Shown piece after piece: positions 1 to 8,881 of a DNA stretch of 22,516 nucleotides. Source of the stretch: a virus; the IMG/VR virus record IMGVR_UViG_3300006641_000199, positions 1 to 22,516 of that record. One strand, given 5' to 3'. Both the position numbers and the translations under genes were made by a program. Numbering within the stretch: the stretch's first letter is position 1; each line of letters starts with the position of its first letter. The notes under the pieces are model-generated. The model had not been told where the DNA came from. It saw only the letters and a list, made by a program, of their open reading frames with translations, and did no database searches.

Positions 1-1008
1 AAGATTTGTTGGGCGTCCACTCATCGAAGGGTATTGTGGTTGAACCAATCCACTGTACAACTGAGCTTGTATTTTTTTGTCAAGCTTTAAACCATTAATT
101 TCTCCAGGTCTAAGAGCTTCAAATACATTTTGAATATAAGCATCAGCTGCTGCTTCTTGTTGTTGCCTACGTTGTTCTTGTTGAGCTAGTTGTGCATGAA
201 CAATTTGTTCTTGCATTTGATCAAGCTTTGGCTTGAACTGTTTAGCTTTCTTTTCTAGAACACCAAGATCTTTCCATGTTGTAAGTTCTTCTTCAATCTC
301 ATCAGCATTTCCAAAATTGGTTGCCTGTAAATATGAACGAACAATGTGTTCTTGGTCATTTTGATCTGCAGGATTCATTTCTCTCACTTGCTCCACTTGA
401 GCCAAGGCAGCAAATAAACCTTTAAGATCTTGTCCTCCATCTGCTACATACTTTGCAGCATATTGAAGTTCTTCTGGAAGTGACTTAAAAAACTGTTCAG
501 GAGTTTGAGCAGCCACCTCTTGTTTCAAATTATCAACATTTGCCTTCCAAAGTTCATCTACGTCTTTTTCAGACAAACCACTTAGATAATCATCTAAACT
601 TTGTTTTGTTTCATCATAATCATCAAAAGCAAACATTTCTTTTGACTCAATACGTTTTTTTAGAAACTCAACTAGTCCTGACTTTTCAGTACGAGGACGA
701 CCAGCTTTTGATTTAGGCTCATCATCATCCTCATCTTTTATATCAGTATCCAAAATTTCACTAAGGACTTCTTTTGCCTGTTCTTTATCAAGAGGCTTTT
801 TTTCATCCTTACCTTTTTCATCATCGCCATCATCATCTGGCCTATCTAAAAAAGTCAAATCTGTTTGATTTTTAGAAAACAGATTTGGTTTTGTTTCTTG
901 TTCTGCTGGAGTAACAACGCTGTCAGCTCCAGGAGCTCCTAACCAGCTATCGATATCCAGGTCTACTTGTTGTACAGAAGTCTGCACATTTGTTTGATTA
1001 TCAGTCAT
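1..1008 (-). CDS. Scaffold-like acidic structural protein (partial)
   Basis: The frame is open from an ATG at 1008 down to the left edge, so the C-terminus lies outside the window; 336 residues are visible. The protein begins MTDNQTNVQTSVQQVDLDID. An acidic, low-complexity N-terminal third is rich in D/E/K (a DDDGDDEKGKDEKK run). A predicted helical region and a Q/A-rich coiled coil follow, with repeats of Q, E and R near residues 270-290. Acidic, coiled-coil, low-complexity proteins directly downstream of the portal gene are commonly head scaffolds, and the major capsid gene would be expected next, beyond the edge. No catalytic motif is visible. It is separated from the portal gene by a 113-nt gap that carries a duplicated sequence element. 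The structural role rests on position and composition only. Confidence 0.6.
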   Translation of the reverse strand, partial: MTDNQTNVQTSVQQVDLDIDSWLGAPGADSVVTPAEQETKPNLFSKNQTDLTFLDRPDDDGDDEKGKDEKKPLDKEQAKEVLSEILDTDIKDEDDDEPKSKAGRPRTEKSGLVEFLKKRIESKEMFAFDDYDETKQSLDDYLSGLSEKDVDELWKANVDNLKQEVAAQTPEQFFKSLPEELQYAAKYVADGGQDLKGLFAALAQVEQVREMNPADQNDQEHIVRSYLQATNFGNADEIEEELTTWKDLGVLEKKAKQFKPKLDQMQEQIVHAQLAQQEQRRQQQEAAADAYIQNVFEALRPGEINGLKLDKKIQAQLYSGLVQPQYPSMSGRPTNL

Positions 1009-1102
1009 AATTGTTTGGTTTTTTTTGTTTGTATCTCTACAATAATAATATACAACTTAAACTCTAAAAATTTAAAAAAAGTTTCAGTTTTCTATCTATG
1101 CT

Positions 1103-1124
1103 ATGGATAATAGAGCTATAATTA
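1103..1124 (-). repeat. 22-nt element after portal gene, copy 1 of an inverted pair
   Basis: Read on the minus strand, this stretch starts at the TAA stop of the portal gene and runs into the intergenic gap. The identical 22 nt occurs on the plus strand at 21389-21410, where it also starts at the TAA of a gene. Both copies therefore have the same orientation relative to transcription and both lie 70-95 nt upstream of the next start codon. A phage-specific promoter, a processing site or a recent duplication are all possible. Confidence 0.75.
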
Positions 1125-3872
1125 TTTCTTCTTTTTACCTGAAGAATCTCTATCATATTTATTTTTATTTTCTTTAGCAATCTCAAGTTGTTTATTAGCT
1201 ATATTTTGCTGAGCCTGAATCTTTTCTCTTTCAACATTTAATTTTTCATCAGTTTGTTGTTTTTCTACATAATGCATTTCTCTTTTAAGATTCATCTCAT
1301 CTTGATAACGCTGATCTTGATTTAGTTTGTCCAATACATCTAAGTAGTCAGACTGCTGATTGGCATTAATATCAGATTGAGCCCCATATCCTGCAGCTCT
1401 TATCTTAGCTTCCAGTATTCTAGCTTGTCTGTCTTTTTCAGCTTCATCAGCTTTAAACTGCTGAGCTTCTCTAAGCTGTTGTTCTTGAGACTGTATTTGT
1501 TCTTGCTGCATTTTTTGTTGATGCTCTTGTTCATCTTTTCTAGCTTGATCAGCTTTTTCTTCAGCTTTCTTAAGAACACCTGTAAGCTCAGCAATAGATT
1601 CAGATTTAATTACATTACCAAGATCATATATAGAAGCTCCAGTAGTATTATTCTGAATTGCTAATTGTTTGAGCTGTTCCATAATAGCTCTAGAATTAGT
1701 CTTAGTAGTACAGAAAATATTCAAATCTCTAAGCAATAATTCAGTGCCATTCATCTCAAAGTTTAGTTTTTCATCTGCAGATGTAATATACTGAAGTCTT
1801 AAACTAGGATTTTTAGAATGGTAGTATTGAGCTAAGTCAGTTCTCATCTGATGCACACGTGGCATCAAGTTATCTGAATGTTGTATAAAGTATTGTTCTG
1901 TCTGAGCATAAGAAGCATTTGTAGCTTGTTCTACAGCTGTAGCAGTTTGTTGCTGAGCAATAGGAGCACCCATACGTTGTTGGTTCAATCCTATTACAGC
2001 AAAAGCTTCATTCTTAAAATACTCAGCCAACTTAATTCTAGAAAGCAAACGTTGTGTTTGTTCTAAATTTAATACTTGATAATGTTGGAAAGACAAAGCA
2101 TTCTCTGTATTTGTAATAGTAGTATCAAGAGGAAGCATTTGAAAGTTCTTCATAGCAACATAGGCTTTAGCCAGATTATTTTTACCCCAGTCTTCTCCCA
2201 ATGAGTGACGTGGTAAAGCATTCTGGTCTAACATAATCACTGTACCTAATTCATCTACCAAGATGTCAGCTATTTGATTATTTACTATGTTGTAGCCAAT
2301 CTGAAATGGCTTCATTAAATCCACTAAACTTGTAGATCTTGTATTTCTATCTGAAAATACAGCCCCTTCTACAGGAAGTTTACAACCATATAAAGTATGA
2401 TCTCCCTTAAACTGGAATGGAATACGACCTGGCCTTCCACCATTTAAACCAAGATAGATGGGGTTGATACCACCTGGGTTATTTACTCCCCAAAATGCTG
2501 GTCTATTAGGACCAATCTTTATACCACCCCAAGTTTCGTTAATCCAAATCCAATCTATGTGTTCTCCTACAACTAAATTATCTTTACTTTTTTGTTTGTA
2601 TACACTCGTATTATACTGTGGTTTTTCAGTAAGTTTAAAGGTTTCATCTACTATATCTTGTATAATTTCACCTTCTGATGTGATTTTGGTAAGATGTCCT
2701 ACCTTTCTTTGACTCTTCCAATAACACTGCGTAACACGTAGCATATGAGATTTACCAAAGTCTTGAAGATCTTCTGAATCAGATAAAATCCACTCAGCAA
2801 TATCACCAGTGCCAAACTTAGCATCATATAGTGATGTGAACTGACGATATGCCAACGAAGGCATTTGAGTATTCCACTCATGGCTTCTAGTAGGATCATA
2901 ATATGTTCCATCATTTTGATATCCTGATACAGCATACCCAGCTGATCTTACAGGATAGATAACCTCAAGAGCTTCAAGTTGATCTTGAGTCATCATCCAA
3001 CCAAATTTATCAATAACATCTGATACACTCATCATATCAATCTTACCCACCCAGTTACCTTGAGAAATATAACGTACATCTGGTGATTTATGATAAAAAG
3101 TTAAAGTTGGATTCCAAAGTTCAATCTCATAATCATCTTCTCTCATTTGAAAATGCCAAAACTCTCTATCTGTAATAAGAGAGTCACGAAATGCACGCTC
3201 CTCTAACTCTTGCATTTTAAATCTTTCTTCATCTACAGACATCTGATGAGATGCCCATTCTTCAACCATAGATCTATAATCTTTTCTAAAAAACTGTTCT
3301 ATTTCTGGAAGAGTTTTAAGTTTCTCAGGAGATAGTCCTTCTTGAAACTCTTCAGAATCAGTAGGCAATCCCATTTCCATGAGATTAATTATCATTTTAT
3401 TTTTTGCCTCTGCTAAAAGAGTTTGCTCAAGCATAGCTCTTTTCTGATCAAGCATTTCATTAAAAGACTGATCATCTACAGCTTTAAACATTATTCTAGA
3501 TGAACGCTTAGAAAATTCATTAGTAAGAACATTAACTACATTGGGAATAATAGGATAAAATTTAAGTTCTAAAGCTGATGCATCTTCTTTAGTGAGAACA
3601 TCTATAAGATCAGCCATTTCATTATTCTCTTCTATGATGTAGTCATTTCTATCAATAATTCCTTTTGCAAGCTTGTAATTCTTTAAAAGTCTACGAGCAT
3701 TTCTACGCAATTGTTTCATTCCTTGAAACTCTAGCCAGTCGAGATTCCATGCCCTCCATTGGTCATCTTTATCTTTTTCAGGAAGAAACTGAATAGGCTG
3801 CGTAAGCACACCCATCTTATGGTAGTCAACTTTCTTCCCTGCTTTTAGGTCTAAGGCGTTATATATTTGCAT
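1122..3872 (-). CDS. Portal protein, crAss-like size class
   Basis: This 916-residue protein is the probable portal, the dodecameric ring at the capsid vertex through which DNA is packaged and ejected. It lies immediately after the large terminase and a small ORF and before a scaffold-like gene, the standard head-gene order. The N-terminal half is a mixed alpha/beta region rich in Trp and aromatic residues (for example WAWNLDWLEF-like and HIDWIWINETWGG segments). The middle (about residues 470-700) contains the GGRPGRIPFQFKGD stretch and a long helical region. The last 150 residues are a highly charged Q/E/K coiled coil ending in a lysine cluster. The length, far above the roughly 500 residues of many portals, fits crAss-like phages. 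The ATG at 3872 is preceded by a 5-nt gap to the upstream ORF. Assignment comes from context and overall resemblance, not a diagnostic motif. Confidence 0.75.
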   Translation of the reverse strand: MQIYNALDLKAGKKVDYHKMGVLTQPIQFLPEKDKDDQWRAWNLDWLEFQGMKQLRRNARRLLKNYKLAKGIIDRNDYIIEENNEMADLIDVLTKEDASALELKFYPIIPNVVNVLTNEFSKRSSRIMFKAVDDQSFNEMLDQKRAMLEQTLLAEAKNKMIINLMEMGLPTDSEEFQEGLSPEKLKTLPEIEQFFRKDYRSMVEEWASHQMSVDEERFKMQELEERAFRDSLITDREFWHFQMREDDYEIELWNPTLTFYHKSPDVRYISQGNWVGKIDMMSVSDVIDKFGWMMTQDQLEALEVIYPVRSAGYAVSGYQNDGTYYDPTRSHEWNTQMPSLAYRQFTSLYDAKFGTGDIAEWILSDSEDLQDFGKSHMLRVTQCYWKSQRKVGHLTKITSEGEIIQDIVDETFKLTEKPQYNTSVYKQKSKDNLVVGEHIDWIWINETWGGIKIGPNRPAFWGVNNPGGINPIYLGLNGGRPGRIPFQFKGDHTLYGCKLPVEGAVFSDRNTRSTSLVDLMKPFQIGYNIVNNQIADILVDELGTVIMLDQNALPRHSLGEDWGKNNLAKAYVAMKNFQMLPLDTTITNTENALSFQHYQVLNLEQTQRLLSRIKLAEYFKNEAFAVIGLNQQRMGAPIAQQQTATAVEQATNASYAQTEQYFIQHSDNLMPRVHQMRTDLAQYYHSKNPSLRLQYITSADEKLNFEMNGTELLLRDLNIFCTTKTNSRAIMEQLKQLAIQNNTTGASIYDLGNVIKSESIAELTGVLKKAEEKADQARKDEQEHQQKMQQEQIQSQEQQLREAQQFKADEAEKDRQARILEAKIRAAGYGAQSDINANQQSDYLDVLDKLNQDQRYQDEMNLKREMHYVEKQQTDEKLNVEREKIQAQQNIANKQLEIAKENKNKYDRDSSGKKKK

Positions 3873-3877
3873 GGTTC

Positions 3878-4048
3878 TTAATTAGTTAGAGTTACATTTT
3901 GATTTATAGGGTGACTAACATCAGTTACATCAAATCTTACATCTCCTGTTATTGTAGATGTTGAATATGTACCAGCATTCCAATCAGATATAGTAACTGT
4001 TATAGTTTCACTATTTAATGTTTTTGAATGGGCTTCTTGGTTGTGCAT
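3878..4048 (-). CDS. Small beta-rich protein between terminase and portal
   Basis: A 56-residue ORF starts at the ATG at 4048, inside the 3' end of the terminase gene (38-nt overlap), and ends 5 nt before the portal start. An in-frame TTG at 4078 would add ten residues but is less likely. The product is rich in Thr, Ser and Val (ETITVTISDWNAGTYS, then DVRFDVTDVSHP), which suggests a small beta-structured protein. The frame sits exactly in the gap between two head genes, which argues that it is real. No family was recognised. A minor virion protein or head decoration peptide is possible. Confidence 0.55.
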   Translation of the reverse strand: MHNQEAHSKTLNSETITVTISDWNAGTYSTSTITGDVRFDVTDVSHPINQNVTLTN

Positions 4049-6209
4049 ACACTGAAGGTTTAAGTTTTGATTGTCCAATATGTCTAAATGGTCCCCAATT
4101 TAATTTACTGATTTTTTGGCTATTTCCCAAGTTTTCTTTAGTGGATTCAATACGCTTAGATAGTCCTCTGTTAGATTGCTGCACCTTGGCAAAAGCAACA
4201 AGTGCACAAAATGCCACAAGTCTATCCACGTTTAGCCCATCATGGTATGCCTGCATCTCTTTTAAAAGCATTATATCAGGTATACGCTCCACCCCATATA
4301 TTGTTTTCACTATAGTGCCATCAGGTAAAGTTTCATGGTCAAGTTCTTCTTTTAAATATTCTATACCATAAGACAATAAATTACCCTTAAATAGCGTTCC
4401 TACGTTTTTCCAACCATATTGTTGGAACACATTTCGATTGGCACCAAGGTCTTTAAGAAACAATATCATATCCTTTGGTACAAGGTATCTTTGTTTCTTT
4501 TTAGAAATCATGTATTGTATAAAAAGAGCTACGTTATTCTCCACTACAGTCCAAGCATTATACCACTCTATTAGCATCTCAAGACGCTCATGAGTTTTGT
4601 TAATATCATCAAATCTCCCACACCAACTAGCCACTATTCTATCCTGTTCAATACTATTTTTAACATCCCCTGAACCATTATCTTGTATTACCTCCACTGC
4701 ATTTTTAAGAATATAAATAGCACAAAGAGATTCTGATGTTGTAGTTTTACCTTCACCTACAGGATCGACACTAGCATAATACATTCCAAACTGTGGATCT
4801 TTCACTGGTCTTTCATACACACATATCACGCCTTCTTTATCTTCAGTTTTCTTAGATATTGGAAAATCCATAATAGGGGTTTTCCTAGATTGTTTATCAA
4901 TTATTCTACCATCAGCATTTCTACTAAGTTCTAAATATTCAACACTGTATGTCTTGTCTTGTATTCTTTGAGCTTGTTTAGCAACCAGGTGAGGAGGAAA
5001 TACACTCACCTTACGTGTAGCAAAAGCTTCTTCTATATTGCGAGGATGCTGAGATATTGTAAGCTGATATGCATCAGGTGCTAAGTTTTTCTTAGCTTTT
5101 TCAAATTCTTCTTCTAAAGCTTGAAGAGCTTCTTCCACTTTAGAATTACCATATTGGTCAATGTATGGAGGCATACTCCATTGCTCAGGAATAAACAAAC
5201 CTGTCTTAGCTATAGTGCCTTCCTTGTCTAGTAGATCTGTTTCTACAGCATAGAATCCATTTTCTTCTGGATTAAGAATATACTCCTTCATAGGCTCACA
5301 CTGATCAAGATCACCCACTGATCCTGCAGCTATAAACTGACCAGTGATTATATGACCAGATTTAAGAGCTGGTTTAATGAAACCATAAGTGTCATTCATC
5401 TTAGGAGCAATACCACCTTCCTCATGAAAGAAATAGGTAACAGGTCCACCCACACCATTTGTTGGATCTTTTTCAAATGAATACCCAGCAATAGTAGATT
5501 TTAATCCTTTATAGGTATCACGACCATTAATCCTCACCTTAATTCTTTGTTGCCATGCAAATACTTTGTCAGGTTCTGATGGTCTATACCAAGCTGTATG
5601 CTGATTTAAAAAGTTACGATACTCATCAAGAAACTTCCAAGATCCTTTTTCATTGATGTAATCTTTAAGACTTGCACCTATTTTACATATAGAACCTTCT
5701 TCAAACCAATACTGATTTATAAGCTTAGCCATGTGGAAATAAGAAGATGCTATCTGACGTTTTTTTAAAATCACTGCATGCTTCCAATGTAGCTCTGCTA
5801 AATGCTCGTATAAAGCCATGTGATACTGAGCATCTCTCACTTTAGCAAAGTCAAACCTTTTCTCCTCCTTGTCATAAATGGGAAGAAAGTTAAGCCACAT
5901 GTAATAGTCACGACTAATATACCATTCATTTGAACCATTTTTGACAATAATGCCTGATTTACATTTCATTTTCTGGTCATCCCAGTAGGCCATAAAGTCT
6001 TTACTTTTAAATGGGGCTTGACAATAATATCCTTGTTTTTGAAACTTACGAGCTTCAGCATTAAATATTAATGTTGCATCATCAAAGTTATATTTACCTG
6101 GTTCTTTAAAAAGTGTAAGCAAATAATCCCTAAAGTCTTCTCTTGTAGGAAAAGAAGTAATGGTCCACTGACCATTTTCATAAGTGGGGACATCTTTAAA
6201 ATTAACCAT
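4011..6209 (-). CDS. terL: Terminase large subunit (TerL)
   Basis: This 732-residue protein is the DNA-packaging motor: an N-terminal ATPase fused to a C-terminal RNase H-fold nuclease that cuts the concatemer. The ATPase shows a degenerate Walker A at about residues 149-156 (KKRQIASS) and a Walker B at about 257-266 (VTYFFHEEGG, with the acidic pair). The nuclease begins with YYASVDPVGEGKTTTSESL around residue 482 (first catalytic Asp). A VENNVALFIQY segment near 557 and NVDRLVAFCALVAFA near 662 supply the other acidic residues. The ATG at 6209 is preferred over an in-frame TTG at 6215, and either overlaps the upstream gene by a few nt. The motif set and size match terminases of crAss-like phages. 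No small terminase was recognised; the short upstream genes are candidates by position only. Confidence 0.93.
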   Translation of the reverse strand: MVNFKDVPTYENGQWTITSFPTREDFRDYLLTLFKEPGKYNFDDATLIFNAEARKFQKQGYYCQAPFKSKDFMAYWDDQKMKCKSGIIVKNGSNEWYISRDYYMWLNFLPIYDKEEKRFDFAKVRDAQYHMALYEHLAELHWKHAVILKKRQIASSYFHMAKLINQYWFEEGSICKIGASLKDYINEKGSWKFLDEYRNFLNQHTAWYRPSEPDKVFAWQQRIKVRINGRDTYKGLKSTIAGYSFEKDPTNGVGGPVTYFFHEEGGIAPKMNDTYGFIKPALKSGHIITGQFIAAGSVGDLDQCEPMKEYILNPEENGFYAVETDLLDKEGTIAKTGLFIPEQWSMPPYIDQYGNSKVEEALQALEEEFEKAKKNLAPDAYQLTISQHPRNIEEAFATRKVSVFPPHLVAKQAQRIQDKTYSVEYLELSRNADGRIIDKQSRKTPIMDFPISKKTEDKEGVICVYERPVKDPQFGMYYASVDPVGEGKTTTSESLCAIYILKNAVEVIQDNGSGDVKNSIEQDRIVASWCGRFDDINKTHERLEMLIEWYNAWTVVENNVALFIQYMISKKKQRYLVPKDMILFLKDLGANRNVFQQYGWKNVGTLFKGNLLSYGIEYLKEELDHETLPDGTIVKTIYGVERIPDIMLLKEMQAYHDGLNVDRLVAFCALVAFAKVQQSNRGLSKRIESTKENLGNSQKISKLNWGPFRHIGQSKLKPSVYAQPRSPFKNIK

Positions 6210-6459
6210 TATCAATTAGCTTATTTATAACTTCCATGTCCCCTTTAGATTTGTGTAATAAATCTAATAGACCATTTAAGTTTTTACTTCTAATTACAGA
6301 AGGATGATTATACTCGCTCCAATACTCATTATAGGTTTCACGTGGAACAGCAGCCCACTCATTTCTAAATGAACTAAAATGAAACACCCAATCTTCTAAA
6401 TAAGCCATGTCATGAGGTCTGTAAAAAGGTTCTTCATCTAAATAAATTTCTTGTTTCAT
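6202..6459 (-). CDS. Hypothetical protein upstream of TerL
   Basis: The product has 85 residues and an ATG start at 6459, and its stop overlaps the terminase start by 8 nt, implying translational coupling. It is aromatic-rich (YRPHDMAYLEDWVFHFSSF, then NEYWSEYNHPS) with a helical C-terminus. It contains no Cys cluster, membrane segment or known motif. Small genes directly before terL often encode the small terminase, which recognises the packaging site, but this protein lacks a visible helix-turn-helix and is short for that role, so function remains unassigned. Confidence 0.75.
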   Translation of the reverse strand: MKQEIYLDEEPFYRPHDMAYLEDWVFHFSSFRNEWAAVPRETYNEYWSEYNHPSVIRSKNLNGLLDLLHKSKGDMEVINKLIDNG

Positions 6460-6463
6460 ATAA

Positions 6464-6799
6464 TTAATGATTTTTATTAAACATTACAATTGTCGTAAAC
6501 GATATCACCATTAAACCTAACAATGCTATACCACTGTAAATATTTTGTTTTCTTTTAAGTTCAAGAACATAATTAAATTGCTGTTGTCCTATGGTATATC
6601 TCTGTGTTATTTTTCTTAATTCTTCCTGGGATCTATCATACCAGTTTAAATACTGATATGACGCTACAGTGTAAGAAGCCAATTCATTCTTAATAGAATC
6701 AAGATATTTTTTTCTTACTATTGTATCTTTAGAGTTTTGCGCATTTGATAAACTAACACTAAGAGATAAAATTAGACTGAAAAAAATCTTCTGTATCAT
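6464..6799 (-). CDS. Small exported membrane protein
   Basis: The 111-residue product has an N-terminal signal peptide (MIQKIFFSLILSLSVSLSNA, likely cut before Gln21). A polar helical middle of coiled-coil character follows (about 25-80), and then a C-terminal membrane segment (about 88-105, YSGIALLGLMVISFTTIVMF) with a short charged tail. A signal peptide plus C-terminal anchor places most of the protein in the periplasm. The ATG at 6799 lies inside the 3' end of the upstream nuclease-like gene (41-nt overlap). A lysis accessory protein (spanin-like) or an envelope-remodelling protein is conceivable, but no family was recognised. Confidence 0.7.
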   Translation of the reverse strand: MIQKIFFSLILSLSVSLSNAQNSKDTIVRKKYLDSIKNELASYTVASYQYLNWYDRSQEELRKITQRYTIGQQQFNYVLELKRKQNIYSGIALLGLMVISFTTIVMFNKNH

Positions 6800-7253
6800 A
6801 TATAGTATCTTTTCTAAGAATCTTATTTGGTAATTTTAAAAGGTCTTCTGTTAAAACAAGACTAAGAACATCTTTGCAACCTTTTCTTCTATAAAGAGTA
6901 TAAAATCCTTTAGTGTCTTTAACTTTTCTATCTACAATTTTTTCTTTGCAGAAGTTATATAGATCTTCTCTTTTAATTAATAAAAATTCATTTATTAATT
7001 CAAATGCTATGTAGTCAGCTTTTCCATACATCCATCCTTTTTGACCATTTACATTTTGAAACTCCACCCAATGAATTTCAGGATTAGCTTCTGCATCTTT
7101 CATGCTATATCTTTTAATTCCTTTTACATCAATCCCCACGCCTCCAACTTTAAGGTCAATATGGTCAAACATATCTTCATTTTCTGTTGACCATTCTGCA
7201 TTTGTAAATAAATTAAAAAAATCTATTTCTGATTGTCTTCTTATTCTATCCAT
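6759..7253 (-). CDS. PD-(D/E)XK-like endonuclease
   Basis: The product has 164 residues. Its N-terminal part carries a nuclease-like arrangement: an acidic FDHIDL segment (Asp29-Asp33), then GIDVKGIKRY with the D-x-K pair at Asp42 and Lys44, then HWVEFQNVNGQKGWMYGKADYIAFE (Glu64, Asp80). A strand-turn-strand bearing D/E-x-K after an upstream acidic residue is the PD-(D/E)XK core used by restriction enzymes and phage Holliday-junction resolvases. A role in resolving branched DNA before packaging would fit its place near the terminase. The C-terminal third is Lys-rich and could bind DNA. Assignment rests on motif recognition by eye. Confidence 0.6.
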   Translation of the reverse strand: MDRIRRQSEIDFFNLFTNAEWSTENEDMFDHIDLKVGGVGIDVKGIKRYSMKDAEANPEIHWVEFQNVNGQKGWMYGKADYIAFELINEFLLIKREDLYNFCKEKIVDRKVKDTKGFYTLYRRKGCKDVLSLVLTEDLLKLPNKILRKDTIYDTEDFFQSNFIS

Positions 7254-7254
7254 A

Positions 7255-7767
7255 TTATTGATCGTAAGCTAAGTTTTGTCCACCACGTACAGAAGATTGT
7301 TGTTCCTCCATAAGGTCTCTATATACACCTTTAAATGATTGTCTCACTTGGTCATACTTCTCAGCCATTCTTAGAAGAGCTGGACTAGACCCATCTCTAC
7401 CAAACGTAAGTTGTTCTGTTGCCATACTCTTAGCCATATTGTCCAAGAATATTTTAATACCTTGGTAAGCTCTATATGTAGGAGTTTGGTAAAGCTGCTC
7501 ACATCTTTTAAGAGCAGTGAATATCAAATCATCATCAGTGCTGAAATCTGCATCTATTTCTTTAAGAACAAGATGTTCTTTATCTGTTTCTGGTACATCA
7601 AAGAATGGGTTCATGTCTGGATTAGGGCATGTCATATAAAATAGATACGCATATATACGCAAATATTCGTCTGGATACGCATCCATAATGTCCTTAAGAA
7701 ATTTAAGAGTATAACAGTGTTCACTTGCTATCACTTTTCCATTCTGTATATCAAATAGTCTTATCAT
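7255..7767 (-). CDS. Conserved phage structural-module protein, function unknown
   Basis: The 170-residue protein has an N-terminal region beginning MIRLFDIQNGKVIASEHCYTL, then an aromatic helical stretch (YPDEYLRIYAYLFYMTCPNPDMNPF). A helical C-terminal half (about 85-155) ends in a polar tail. It has no signal peptide or membrane segment. It lies 1 nt from the next gene downstream and overlaps the upstream one, so it belongs to the head/packaging operon. I think related proteins occur at similar positions in Bacteroidota phages, but I cannot name a family. A virion component or small-terminase analogue is possible. Confidence 0.75.
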   Translation of the reverse strand: MIRLFDIQNGKVIASEHCYTLKFLKDIMDAYPDEYLRIYAYLFYMTCPNPDMNPFFDVPETDKEHLVLKEIDADFSTDDDLIFTALKRCEQLYQTPTYRAYQGIKIFLDNMAKSMATEQLTFGRDGSSPALLRMAEKYDQVRQSFKGVYRDLMEEQQSSVRGGQNLAYDQ

Positions 7768-8020
7768 TATTTCCTCCTTTTAAAAAGTCCATATTACGTT
7801 TTGCTGTTGGGGGTATTTTAGTTACTACATCCCATCCACTTCCATTCATTGGGTTATCATAAATTCTGATGTCATCTGAGTAAAAATGCTTTACTTCTCC
7901 TCCTGCCATTCTACACACCCATACAGTGTTTACATTCACTCCATAATCAATAATAAAAAATGCTTCTCCATCACCCAAAGGTGTTTTAACATCTATAGTG
8001 GGATTTAATTGTAGCATCAT
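7751..8020 (-). CDS. Small conserved phage protein (beta-rich)
   Basis: The product has 89 residues and two adjacent start codons (8020 and 8017); its 5' end overlaps the stop of the upstream gene in an ATGA-type junction and its 3' end overlaps the next gene by 17 nt. The sequence reads as alternating beta strands: TPLGDGEAFFIIDYGVNVNTVWVCRM, then VKHFYSDDIRIYDNP. Small proteins of the form 'TPxGxGxAxFxIDYGxxxNxxWVxxxxxGxxxHFxxxDIR' are widespread in phages of this kind, usually without a known function. No catalytic residues stand out. Confidence 0.75.
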   Translation of the reverse strand: MMLQLNPTIDVKTPLGDGEAFFIIDYGVNVNTVWVCRMAGGEVKHFYSDDIRIYDNPMNGSGWDVVTKIPPTAKRNMDFLKGGNNDKTI

Positions 8021-8247
8021 ATCATCTTAGTATTTTTTAATAAATCTTTAGTGTTATTACCAGACATCTTTTTTAAAAGTAGTTGTCCTTTAAGCTCATC
8101 GTTATGAATCCATGTCACTCTGCCTGATGCCCTTTCTCTTTCAGATAGATAGCACTTACGTGCTGCTTGAGTTAAATCAAGAGTCCCCATTTCATATTCA
8201 TTTAGTACTTCTTGTAATAAAGGAATGTTATTTTCCTGAGTATTCAT
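8017..8247 (-). CDS. Hypothetical small protein downstream of PhoH
   Basis: The 76-residue protein starts inside the 3' end of the phoH-like gene (20-nt overlap) and ends in a 4-nt ATGA overlap with the following gene. It is charged and mostly helical (LLQEVLNEYEMGTLDLTQAARKCYLSERERASGRVTW). The 'GTLDLTQAARKCYLS' part looks like a short helix-turn-helix, so DNA binding is possible. No family was recognised. Confidence 0.65.
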   Translation of the reverse strand: MNTQENNIPLLQEVLNEYEMGTLDLTQAARKCYLSERERASGRVTWIHNDELKGQLLLKKMSGNNTKDLLKNTKMI

Positions 8248-8881
8248 ATTCTAAAATTTTACCCACAAGATCACTCCTATGGTTATGTTTAAGTTTAATA
8301 TGCTGTATCTCTTGTATTTTTTTACTCAACTCTATTACATACGATAAACCATTGTATGGCTCTTTAATATCCTTTTGCTCATTATCTCCATTAATTACTA
8401 TTTTACCATTCTTTCCAAGTCTAGTAAGAATAGCTAACATTTCTGCTTTCGTAAGATTCTGAGCTTCCTCAACAACAAGTATGTCATCAATGGTCTTACC
8501 ACGTATAAACTGTACAGGAAGTGCTTTAACTTTTCCTGCACTAATAAGCTCTTCAATCTTAACTTTATCGTAGCATTTAAGTAAGTTTTCCTGAAACGCT
8601 TCGAGGTAAGGATCAAATTTCTCAGATAGGCTACCAGGAAGAAAGCCAAGAGAATGCCCAACTTCCACAGCTGCACGTGTAACATATATTGATTCATATT
8701 CTTTCTTAAATAAAAAATCAAGAGCTGTCTGCGCAGAAACAAGACTTTTACCACAACCTGCCCTACCTGTCACCACTACAATTTGACTTTCTCTAATCAA
8801 TCTCTTCACTTCTTTTTGTTCTTCATTAAGAGTGACATTATATTTAATCTCATTCTTAAAAACTTTTTTTTGTTTCTCCAT
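8228..8881 (-). CDS. phoH: PhoH-like P-loop ATPase
   Basis: This 217-residue protein is of the PhoH family, cytoplasmic P-loop ATPases related to the helicase superfamily 1 core and often found in phage genomes. Walker A is GRAGCGKS at residues 39-46. Walker B with adjacent acidic residues is ILVVEEAQN near 140. A sensor-like VINGDNEQKDIKE segment follows near 165, and a C-terminal KHNHRSDLVGKI motif carries the arginine finger region. The length is close to a single PhoH domain. The start abuts the stop of the upstream nuclease gene. The substrate in phages is unknown; RNA or nucleotide metabolism under phosphate stress is usually suggested. Confidence 0.92.
   Translation of the reverse strand: MEKQKKVFKNEIKYNVTLNEEQKEVKRLIRESQIVVVTGRAGCGKSLVSAQTALDFLFKKEYESIYVTRAAVEVGHSLGFLPGSLSEKFDPYLEAFQENLLKCYDKVKIEELISAGKVKALPVQFIRGKTIDDILVVEEAQNLTKAEMLAILTRLGKNGKIVINGDNEQKDIKEPYNGLSYVIELSKKIQEIQHIKLKHNHRSDLVGKILEYEYSGK

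Noticed and set aside
1377-2935. Several plus- and minus-strand ORFs of 60-95 codons inside the portal gene
   Set aside because: They lie within or antisense to a long, well-supported frame, are low-complexity (Ser/Leu/Phe-rich) and have no independent support.
7411-8462. Plus-strand ORFs opposite the packaging operon (77 and 116 codons)
   Set aside because: Antisense to well-supported leftward genes, with no coding character of their own.
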